Assembly (NCBI GenBank): GCA_022616575.1
Contig: JAKEEN010000297.1
Span: 1 to 6,299 of the forward strand
DNA length: 6,299 bases
Reading direction: 5' to 3'
Origin: Flammeovirgaceae bacterium
GTDB lineage: Bacteria; Bacteroidota; Bacteroidia; Cytophagales; Cyclobacteriaceae
The position numbers were made by a program, and so were the translations under genes. Shown in pieces: positions 1 through 5,283 of the stretch (its first letter is position 1; each line of letters begins with the position of its first letter). Below the pieces are notes generated by a model. It saw nothing but the letters and a program-made list of their open reading frames with translations. It was not told the origin of the DNA and did no database searches.

Positions 1-951
1 GGCTTTTTCGAAGTCATGCTTCAGTTCAATAGCAACTGTAAAATCATCAACTGCACCCTGAAGGTCGTTAAGCTTTTCTTTTATCACCCCCTGGTTCAGC
101 CAAAGCTCAGGGTCATCCTTTCTTAATTTAATAGCGGCATTAAAATCACCTAAAGCTCCCGAATAATTCCTGTTATTCATCCGTAAATATCCCCGCTCGA
201 TGTAGGGATAAACAAGCAAGGAGTCTTTCTCGATGGCTTGTGTAAAATGTTTCTCAGAATCCGGTTGAGTTCTTTTCGAAGACGCTAAGTTCGATCTTGC
301 CAACGAGTTGGTGGGATCGAGTTGTAATGCACGCTCGTAATCGTTAATAGAAGTGGTATCGTGCAAAGCTTCTTTTACCAGGGCACGATTGACATAATAT
401 TCAGAGGCTGCAGGGGAGAGCCGAATAGCAGAATCAAGAATCATGAGGGCACGATCGCAGTCTTCCAATTTTGTATAAATCATTCCGAGATAATTAAGAA
501 CCTGTGAATGAAAACCTGCACTTTGCGAAGTAGTTATCTGATCTATACCTGAAGAATGGGCTGACCTCCGATAGTAGATCCTATTCGTTTGCGTTTGAGG
601 TGTTTGGAGGAGTGTTTCAAAATCCCGGAGGGAAAGTTCAAATCGTTCTAACTGGAAAAGTATAATAGCTCTTCCGAATCGGGCCTCCCAATTAGTTGGC
701 TCAAGCTCAAGGCATGAAGCATAATCAACCAATGCTTTGTCCGGCTTTCGCAATGCCTCATAAACAGTTGCGCGGCCCAGGTAGGCGCTCGCAAAGCCTG
801 GTTTTTCTACTAAAATTTTATTGAAGACCTCCAACGCACTTGGGTAGTCTCCTTTGGCAACAAATGATTCCGCCCTTTCTAAGGGATCATTCTGCGCAAG
901 CGCCAAAGAAACTAAGAAGAAGAGGTCTAGCAAAAGAACCAACTTTTTCAT
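1..951 (-). CDS. Exported TPR-repeat protein, C-terminus off the left edge
   Basis: The frame is open from the ATG at 951 down to base 1, giving 317 residues with no stop, so this is a partial gene. Residues 1-19 look like a Sec signal peptide: Met-Lys-Lys, a leucine/phenylalanine core, then Ala-Leu-Ala before Gln20. An aspartate (D9) sits oddly inside the hydrophobic core. The rest is tetratricopeptide repeats: a degenerate one at about 24-51, then about 56-87, 90-115, 151-182, 183-214, 217-244, 248-279 and 282-313. These show the usual small/large pattern, for example a YLGRATVYEAL helix followed by a KALVDYASCLELEP helix. A non-TPR linker rich in Gln, Thr and Ser (about 116-148) splits the repeats into two blocks. 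TPR arrays bind other proteins, so a periplasmic or envelope scaffold role is inferred; no enzymatic domain is visible. It is divergent from ku, with 115 bp between the starts, so control could be shared. The fold call is firm and the function is unknown. Confidence 0.85.
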   Translation of the reverse strand, partial: MKKLVLLLDLFFLVSLALAQNDPLERAESFVAKGDYPSALEVFNKILVEKPGFASAYLGRATVYEALRKPDKALVDYASCLELEPTNWEARFGRAIILFQLERFELSLRDFETLLQTPQTQTNRIYYRRSAHSSGIDQITTSQSAGFHSQVLNYLGMIYTKLEDCDRALMILDSAIRLSPAASEYYVNRALVKEALHDTTSINDYERALQLDPTNSLARSNLASSKRTQPDSEKHFTQAIEKDSLLVYPYIERGYLRMNNRNYSGALGDFNAAIKLRKDDPELWLNQGVIKEKLNDLQGAVDDFTVAIELKHDFEKA

Positions 952-975
952 TTTCCGTTAATTAACCTCTATAAC

Positions 976-983
976 GAAATTTA
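976..983 (-). promoter_or_regulatory. Possible -7 box for the exported TPR gene
   Basis: Read on the minus strand, bases 983-976 are TAAATTTC, matching 7 of 8 positions of the Bacteroidota -7 consensus TAnnTTTG. It lies 24 bp upstream of the ATG at 951, a plausible leader length. No TTTG -33 element is visible at the expected distance, so this is a weak call in AT-rich DNA. Confidence 0.2.
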
Positions 984-1003
984 GACCTTAACTGATTATC
1001 TTA

Positions 1004-1034
1004 TTTGATTATTTACTCATAATCAATATATTAG
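1004..1034 (+). promoter_or_regulatory. Candidate ku promoter (Bacteroidota -33/-7 type)
   Basis: TTTG at 1004-1007 and TATATTAG at 1027-1034 are separated by 19 bp. This matches the Bacteroidota housekeeping layout (TTTG, about 19-21 bp, TAnnTTTG) with one mismatch in the -7 box. Transcription would start near 1040, leaving a leader of roughly 25-30 nt before the ku ATG at 1067. No Shine-Dalgarno sequence is seen in that leader, which is normal for this phylum. The spacing is seen directly; activity is inferred. Confidence 0.4.
1005..1026. promoter_or_regulatory. Perfect 8-bp inverted repeat, candidate operator between the ku promoter boxes
   Basis: TTGATTAT (1005-1012) and ATAATCAA (1019-1026) are perfect inverted arms separated by 6 bp (TTACTC). 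The palindrome occupies almost exactly the spacer between the proposed -33 and -7 boxes of ku, a classic site for a dimeric repressor. A third copy of the core TGATTAT lies at 993-999, so three copies start at 993, 1006 and 1019, each 13 bp apart. Because the exported TPR gene is divergent, a bound regulator could affect both genes. The regulator is not identifiable. AT-rich DNA produces chance palindromes, which limits confidence. Confidence 0.4.
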
Positions 1035-1066
1035 CATCTTATAGCTCATTTTTTAATCTAATTAAT

Positions 1067-1921
1067 ATGAGAGCCATCTGGAAAGGACACATTCAATTCT
1101 CCCTCGTTACAATTCCCGTAAGGATTTATAATGCCATTGACTCAGGTCAGTCCATTAGTTTCAATCTGCTTTCTAAAGAAGATCATAACCCTGTGAGTTA
1201 TGAGAAGAAAGATAAGGTGACTGGCAAACCCTTGCGCAATGAAGAGATTGTGAAAGGCTATCAATATGAGCCCGGACAATTTGTAATTATTGAGGAAGAT
1301 GATTTTGCCAAGGTGCGGTTAAAAAGTACCCGCGTTATTGAAATTGACGGATTTGTAAAAGCTGAAGAGGTGCATCCTACTTTATATGAGTCGCCTTATT
1401 TTATTGGACCTGATGGGGATGTTGCAGCTAAGACTTATGGACTGCTAAGCCAGACTTTAAAAGACTCTGGCAAAGTAGGGGTGGGTAAAGTTGTGTTAAG
1501 AGACCGTGAGACCCCTGTTTTATTGAATCCGCACCAGGGTGGAATTTTGATGTACCGCCTTCGATACCCTAACGAAGTAAGAAGTATAAATGAAGTTCCC
1601 GGCCTGCTTGAAGTAAAAGCTGATAAAGAACAATTGAAACTGGCGAAAACACTTGTTGATTCAATGAGCACCAAGTTTGCCAACATCGAGATGAAAGATC
1701 ATTATTATGATGCCCTGAAATCAATCATTGATGCCAAGATTGCAGGCAAAGAAATTGTAGTGGTTGCTGAAGAAGAACCTCAGGTGGTAGACATCATGAC
1801 AGCCCTGAAAGCCAGTATTGATGCCGCAAAGAAAAAGCCGATGGAGAAAGCGAAGGGGGAGACTGCGAAGAAAGGCAAAACCCAAAAGGAAACGAAAACG
1901 CTTAAGCGCAAAGCGAGTTAG
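1067..1921 (+). CDS. ku: Bacterial Ku, DNA-end-binding protein of non-homologous end joining
   Basis: This 284-residue protein has the hallmarks of bacterial Ku: the N-terminal MRAIWKGHIQFSLVTIPVRI strand pair, a KED...EEIVKGYQYEPG segment (about 37-70), and YESPYFIGPDGDVAAKTYGLL (about 107-127) in the Ku70/80 beta-barrel core. Family members form a homodimeric ring on double-strand break ends and recruit the ligase LigD. Residues about 218-251 (AKIAGKEIVVV...VVDIMTALKAS) match the conserved segment after the core that is linked to LigD interaction. The tail 255-284 carries 12 lysines and one arginine in 30 residues, like the DNA-binding basic extensions of other bacterial Kus. Length is typical (about 270-310 aa). 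The ATG at 1067 is chosen because the family start MRAIWKG follows it directly. No ligD is visible in the window. The TAG stop lies inside the first unit of a 7-bp repeat array. Confidence 0.96.
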   Translation: MRAIWKGHIQFSLVTIPVRIYNAIDSGQSISFNLLSKEDHNPVSYEKKDKVTGKPLRNEEIVKGYQYEPGQFVIIEEDDFAKVRLKSTRVIEIDGFVKAEEVHPTLYESPYFIGPDGDVAAKTYGLLSQTLKDSGKVGVGKVVLRDRETPVLLNPHQGGILMYRLRYPNEVRSINEVPGLLEVKADKEQLKLAKTLVDSMSTKFANIEMKDHYYDALKSIIDAKIAGKEIVVVAEEEPQVVDIMTALKASIDAAKKKPMEKAKGETAKKGKTQKETKTLKRKAS

Positions 1922-2049
1922 TTCTTAGTTGGTAGTTCTTAGTTGTTAGTTGTTGGTTACATGGGTGGGGGGTATGTGCATGCCCACGAATAACTAATAA
2001 CTATTAATGCCGGTTCTTGCTCCCTAAGAACTAACAACTATTTATTAAC
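1919..2049. repeat. Heptamer-phased imperfect palindrome after ku (array A)
   Basis: From 1919 the sequence runs in exact 7-bp steps: TAGTTCT, TAGTTGG, TAGTTCT, TAGTTGT, TAGTTGT, then a degenerate TGGTTAC ending at 1960. The first unit supplies the ku stop codon TAG. A G/C-rich centre follows (about 1961-1988), with a GGGTGGGGGG run and a small GTGGG/CCCAC stem (1965-1969 with 1983-1987). The opposite-strand units come next: ATAACTA twice (1990-1996, 1997-2003), then AGAACTA (2027-2033) and ACAACTA (2034-2040). Bases 1926-1942 are complementary to 2024-2040 at 16 of 17 positions, so a long stem-loop could form in DNA or RNA. No U-tract of an ordinary intrinsic terminator follows. The function is unknown; a 3'-end structure is inferred. 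Confidence 0.8.
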
Positions 2050-2058
2050 TTTACGCCC
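2046..2058 (+). promoter_or_regulatory. Possible -7 box and start region for the 197-aa TPR gene
   Basis: TAACTTTA at 2046-2053 matches 7 of 8 positions of TAnnTTTG and is followed directly by CGCCC and then the ATG at 2059. A nearly identical stretch, TAAATTTACACCC, precedes the Rieske gene at 4188-4200 (11 of 13 identical). If both are promoters, the transcript here would begin at or next to the ATG, meaning a leaderless or nearly leaderless mRNA. No TTTG is visible at -33, so support rests on the shared motif. Confidence 0.3.
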
Positions 2059-2652
2059 ATGGCGAAAGTCATTCAGTTTCCAGGTACACCTTCCAATAAG
2101 TTTGAATTACAACGCGTACGCAAGCGCAAAGGCAAGGAACCCGACAAAAGTGGTCAGCTTCATCTCTTTGCAGGAGGCCGTGTTGTTAAACTCAATCAAT
2201 TACCACCTTTTGAAGAAGCACTTGAAGCAGATGATCAGAATGATTTAGAAAAAGCAAAATTACTTTATCAAAAAGCCATTGAAGAACAAGACAACGCAGC
2301 CGATTCGTATTGCAATCTTGGCATCCTGGAGTATAAAACTGGAAACTATACAAAAGCCATTGATTGCTTTACACGATGCCTGGCTATGGAACCCCGCCAC
2401 TTCGAAGCGCATTACAATTTAGCTAACTTGTATGCGGAAGTAGGAAATTTGTCATTGGCAAAAATACATTATGAAATGTCGATTGAAGTAGAGCCCACGT
2501 TCGCCAACAGCTATTTCAATCTGGGTCTTACACTTGCTATGAAGAGAGAGTTTGCAGAAGCGGTCGGATATCTGAAAAAGTATAGGCAGTTAACTCCACA
2601 GGAAGAACACACGCATACCGATGCTATTATTTTACAGCTGAGTTCTCTCTGA
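2059..2652 (+). CDS. Cytoplasmic tetratricopeptide-repeat protein
   Basis: This 197-residue protein has no signal peptide or membrane segment. The N-terminal 45 residues are basic and non-repetitive (RVRKRKGK at about 19-26), followed by the short segment SGQLHLF (31-37). Four TPR units follow at about 49-80, 81-112, 113-146 and 147-180, with clear signatures such as DSYCNLGILEYKTGNYTKAI and EAHYNLANLYAEVGNLSLAK. TPRs mediate protein-protein contacts; the partner is unknown. From memory, SGQL-x-F before the repeats and the final LKKYRQLTP resemble the C-terminal half of bacterial proteins in which a MerR-type helix-turn-helix precedes TPRs, but no helix-turn-helix is present here. That relationship is only a suggestion. 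It starts 137 bp after ku on the same strand. The ATG at 2059 is the first one after the repeat array. Confidence 0.85.
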   Translation: MAKVIQFPGTPSNKFELQRVRKRKGKEPDKSGQLHLFAGGRVVKLNQLPPFEEALEADDQNDLEKAKLLYQKAIEEQDNAADSYCNLGILEYKTGNYTKAIDCFTRCLAMEPRHFEAHYNLANLYAEVGNLSLAKIHYEMSIEVEPTFANSYFNLGLTLAMKREFAEAVGYLKKYRQLTPQEEHTHTDAIILQLSSL

Positions 2653-2656
2653 AATT

Positions 2657-2781
2657 GTTAATCATTATCGGTTAATCGGTAGAGTCGGTTTAGTGATTCG
2701 GGTGCGAAATCATGCCCAAGCCCTTGCCCCCCGATTAACTATTAACGATTAACTGATAACTGATAACCAATAACGATTAAC
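2657..2781. repeat. Heptamer-phased imperfect palindrome between convergent genes (array B)
   Basis: The left arm starts 4 bp after the TGA of the TPR gene: GTTAATC (2657), ATTATCG (2664), GTTAATC (2671), then decaying units to about 2690. The centre (about 2699-2732) is C-rich with GCCC at 2714, 2720 and 2726. The right arm is seven uninterrupted 7-mers from 2733 to 2781: GATTAAC, TATTAAC, GATTAAC, TGATAAC, TGATAAC, CAATAAC, GATTAAC. It ends directly against the stop codon of the minus-strand membrane-protein gene (2782-2784). Read on that gene's strand, the arm is therefore TAG followed by GTTAATC units. Both converging genes thus run into GTT-type units. A bidirectional terminator or 3'-end hairpin is a reasonable inference, but there is no T-tract. 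Confidence 0.85.
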
Positions 2782-3645
2782 CTACAAAGACCAGAATGTC
2801 ACAAAAAACAAAATCAGCCGGTAGGCTTCTAAAGCAAGAAACAATCCAACCAGTCCAAGTGCCACTTTTATGATTTGTCGTTTTCCTGTCTGTCCGTAGA
2901 ATGTTCTTGCGGCCCGAAAGAGAAAGTAAACATTGGTGGTAACAAAAATTATCGAGAGTGTTGTGTCATTCAAATACTCTTTCCAGCCCGAGTTGCTCCA
3001 CACAAAAAATTTACTCACCAGCCAGAGAAGTATTGACAGCAGGATGGCGTTAACCAATAAATTAAAGGCCGCCACTTCCACCGATAATACCATATGATCG
3101 GCAAAGTACCTGTTTTTCTTCCGGTAGATAAGCGCGAGAGGAAGCGATGCCAGTATTACAAAAGCAACTATCAACAGTTTAGCTAGTGAGGTAGTCTTTT
3201 CATTATACATAAGCGCATAGCCATCCATGCTAAAGTCATGTGTAAGTATATGATTTAAAACAAGTGGCCGCACCAGCGGGCTGTGCAGCAGCAAATACAT
3301 CTGAGTGTACAGCGAAGAATTGAACAACTGCAAAACCGGAAAAAGAAAATAGATAAGGTTCAAAATGAAAAAAAGTTGCAATGGTCTTAAGTACATAACT
3401 CTTCTTCCGTTAGCATATTCCTTTGAAAGAAACCCGGGGTTTTTGAGCGTGAGCCATAATGTCTTTATGAACTTGCTGTCGGCAAACGTAATGGTGATGA
3501 GAACACTGCCCAGGAAACTTCTGAATGTTTTATCTTTTGACTCCAATATTTTCTCTCCGCACAAATTGCAATACAGACCCTTAAAGTGATTACCACAGCT
3601 TTTGCAGGTATTCGAAACATTGGCTAATGACGGATCAACTTTCAT
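2782..3645 (-). CDS. DUF3667-like zinc-ribbon integral membrane protein
   Basis: This 287-residue protein begins with a short zinc-ribbon-like motif: Cys14-x2-Cys17 and Cys26-x2-Cys29 in CKSCGNHFKGLYCNLCGE, the signature I associate with DUF3667 proteins of Bacteroidota. A soluble segment follows, containing NPGFLSKEYANGRRVMYLRP (about 69-88), which is the conserved NPG...EY..G.R..Y..P stretch of that family just before the first membrane helix. Hydrophobic segments lie at about 88-107, 155-174, 188-212, 229-245 and 260-284, so about five membrane helices are expected, with the zinc ribbon probably cytoplasmic. No catalytic motif is visible and the biochemical role of the family is unknown to me. 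It starts 9 bp after the stop of the upstream HEAT-like gene, so the two are very likely co-transcribed. Its stop abuts repeat array B. Confidence 0.85.
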   Translation of the reverse strand: MKVDPSLANVSNTCKSCGNHFKGLYCNLCGEKILESKDKTFRSFLGSVLITITFADSKFIKTLWLTLKNPGFLSKEYANGRRVMYLRPLQLFFILNLIYFLFPVLQLFNSSLYTQMYLLLHSPLVRPLVLNHILTHDFSMDGYALMYNEKTTSLAKLLIVAFVILASLPLALIYRKKNRYFADHMVLSVEVAAFNLLVNAILLSILLWLVSKFFVWSNSGWKEYLNDTTLSIIFVTTNVYFLFRAARTFYGQTGKRQIIKVALGLVGLFLALEAYRLILFFVTFWSL

Positions 3646-3654
3646 AACTGCAAT

Positions 3655-4164
3655 CTACAACTCTTTAAGAACCCTTTTCGCCCGGGTAGCAAAACCTGCC
3701 GACCCATACGGCAGCTCATCTTCAATTATTATTTTTAATTCTCTTTTTAGGTCTGGTTCATACCGGGCTACCCTCGATAAGACCGTCATGGAGAATACAC
3801 GCACGGCAATAGGTTGTTTCCTGTCGCTAAAAAATTCGAAACAGAGATCGGCAATCAGTCCACTGCTTCTTTTCGGCATTTCAATAAATTGGAGTAAGCG
3901 CACTACATTTCTTTTCACCGCATCATGTACGCCTGTTTTTCGGGCAAAGGCGATTACCTTAGAGAGATGTGGATTGATCAAGGTCGGATAATTCTGTACG
4001 CAATAACTCAAAGGCCAGCCTGCCCGTTGAGTAACCCGGTATGGACCTTCTAAAAACAGATTCACCAGTTCTTTAAAGTGCTTCGGATCATTACCCACAT
4101 AACGGACAATCTTCTCAGTTTGTCTCTTAGAATGTTCCTTCAGAATTTCTTTTTTCAAATCCAT
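3655..4164 (-). CDS. HEAT-like alpha-helical repeat protein, hypothetical
   Basis: The 169-residue form begins MDLKKEILKEHSKRQ. The same frame is open further upstream to an ATG at 4242, but those extra 26 residues would overlap the start of the divergent oxygenase gene and read like translated leader DNA, so the 4164 start (or the adjacent ATG at 4167) is preferred. The protein has no signal peptide or membrane segment. It is almost all amphipathic helices in pairs, for example about 82-96 with 103-113 and 117-134 with 138-149, in the manner of HEAT/ARM repeats. No catalytic residues stand out. Such small proteins are usually scaffolds or adaptors; the partner here could be the DUF3667-like membrane protein encoded 9 bp downstream, an inference from operon layout only. 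I do not recognise a named family. Confidence 0.7.
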   Translation of the reverse strand: MDLKKEILKEHSKRQTEKIVRYVGNDPKHFKELVNLFLEGPYRVTQRAGWPLSYCVQNYPTLINPHLSKVIAFARKTGVHDAVKRNVVRLLQFIEMPKRSSGLIADLCFEFFSDRKQPIAVRVFSMTVLSRVARYEPDLKRELKIIIEDELPYGSAGFATRAKRVLKEL

Positions 4165-4187
4165 CATGCCATACAGAAAGTAAAGGT

Positions 4188-4195
4188 TAAATTTA
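4188..4195. promoter_or_regulatory. Symmetric TAAATTTA box in the divergent spacer
   Basis: TAAATTTA is its own reverse complement and matches 7 of 8 positions of TAnnTTTG on both strands. It lies in the middle of the roughly 55-bp region between the oxygenase ATG (4221) and the HEAT-like gene start (4164). It could act as the -7 element for either gene, giving leaders of about 15-20 nt in each direction. No TTTG -33 box is seen for either direction, so the call is tentative. The sequence after it on the plus strand (CACCC) matches the one before the 197-aa TPR gene. Confidence 0.3.
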
Positions 4196-4220
4196 CACCC
4201 GGTTTTAGAAAATTTAAGAC

Positions 4221-5279
4221 ATGGCGCAACCAAACGAATCATTATATCTTAAAAACCTCTGGTATTTTGCCATGCATGGCGACCACCTGAAGCGAGGGAA
4301 GTTGTTGGCCAGGGAAATACTGGGAGAGCGGATTGTCTTTGGGCGCGATGAAAATAATAAAGCGTTTGCCTTAAAAGACAACTGTCCCCATCGCGGTGTG
4401 CCTCTCTCTGAAGGGTGGTACGATGGAAAAGTGATTCAATGTTGTTACCACGGCTGGCAATTCAATAACGAAGGAACATGCATTAATATACCTGCTATTG
4501 CACCGGATAATAACATCGATTTTACCAAGATTAAAGTCTTTAGATATCCTATTCATGAAGCTAATAATACCGTTTGGATTTATATTCCTGATAAGAAGCT
4601 TCATTACAATGTTCAACCTAAAGTTGCACCTCCTGAGCTGGTGCTTGATCCGGATCAAAAGTTTTTGCACGTTGAGTCAGTGGTATTGCCCGCCAATATA
4701 GATCACTCGGTGATTGGCCTGATCGATCCGGCCCATGTAACGTTTGTTCATCAGTCCTGGTACTGGCGCTCAACTAAGAAAATGAAAGTGAAGGAAAAGC
4801 ATTTTGAACCAACACCGCTTGGCTTTAAGATGGCAAGACATGCGCCCTCAAATAACTCGAAGGGATATAGTGTTTTAAATGGAAAAACATCAACCGAAAT
4901 CACATTTGAAATTCCGGGCAACCGTACCGAACATATTTTAATAGGCACTAAACATCAGGTAGTTTCTATCACTACGTTAACGCCAATTAATGAGCATGAA
5001 ACAGAACTCAACCATATTTTCTATTCATCCTTACCGGCAACAAAATGGTTGTGGTGGCCTTTAAAAAAGTTGGGACAAAAATTTATTGGTCAGGACCTGG
5101 GCGTTTTTAAAAAGTTGAGCAAAGGGTTAGAAAGCGGGCCCACACTGATGCTGATTGGTGAGCCAGACGCACAATCAAAATGGTACCAGGAAATAAAGCG
5201 CATCTGGCAAAAAGCCCAGCAGGAAAATATTCCATTTGAAAATCCTGTAAAACCGCAAACACTTCATTGGGTCACTTAA
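4221..5279 (+). CDS. Rieske non-heme iron oxygenase, ring-hydroxylating/demethylase type (alpha subunit only)
   Basis: This 352-residue protein has an N-terminal Rieske [2Fe-2S] domain with Cys55-x-His57 (CPHRG) and Cys74-x2-His77 (CCYHGW), 16 residues apart, as in the family. The catalytic domain carries the mononuclear-iron pattern Asp169-x2-His172-x4-His177 (DPAHVTFVH). Asp169 would be the residue bridging electrons from the Rieske centre and the two histidines iron ligands. Asp292 (in IGQDLGVF) is the likely third ligand, by analogy with dicamba monooxygenase-like and VanA-like enzymes. All metal-binding residues are intact, so the enzyme should be active in O2-dependent hydroxylation or O-demethylation; the substrate cannot be read from the sequence. 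It has no signal peptide, so it is cytoplasmic. No ferredoxin or reductase gene lies alongside, so electrons must come from elsewhere. The ATG at 4221 gives MAQPNESLYLKNLWYFAMHG, the usual lead-in to the Rieske domain. Confidence 0.93.
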   Translation: MAQPNESLYLKNLWYFAMHGDHLKRGKLLAREILGERIVFGRDENNKAFALKDNCPHRGVPLSEGWYDGKVIQCCYHGWQFNNEGTCINIPAIAPDNNIDFTKIKVFRYPIHEANNTVWIYIPDKKLHYNVQPKVAPPELVLDPDQKFLHVESVVLPANIDHSVIGLIDPAHVTFVHQSWYWRSTKKMKVKEKHFEPTPLGFKMARHAPSNNSKGYSVLNGKTSTEITFEIPGNRTEHILIGTKHQVVSITTLTPINEHETELNHIFYSSLPATKWLWWPLKKLGQKFIGQDLGVFKKLSKGLESGPTLMLIGEPDAQSKWYQEIKRIWQKAQQENIPFENPVKPQTLHWVT

Positions 5280-5283
5280 TTCA

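Noticed and set aside
1005..1026. FNR/CRP-type binding site (TTGAT...ATCAA)
   Set aside because: The half-sites look right but are 12 bp apart rather than the 4 bp (FNR) or 6 bp (CRP) required, so another regulator is more likely.
1919..2049. Insertion sequence or MITE
   Set aside because: No transposase, no target-site duplication that I can define, and the three arrays differ in unit sequence, which does not fit recent copies of one mobile element.
2657..2781. CRISPR array
   Set aside because: The repeats are 7 bp, contiguous and degenerate, with no unique spacers between them and no cas genes nearby.
3602..3991. 129-aa plus-strand open frame
   Set aside because: It lies mostly antisense to the HEAT-like gene and the start of the DUF3667-like gene, has no recognisable motif, and the minus-strand proteins are the convincing ones.
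4165..4242. N-terminal extension of the HEAT-like gene up to an ATG at 4242 (195 aa instead of 169)
   Set aside because: It would overlap the first codons of the divergent oxygenase, and the extra residues look like translated promoter DNA. The MDLKKE start at 4164 leaves a sensible divergent spacer.
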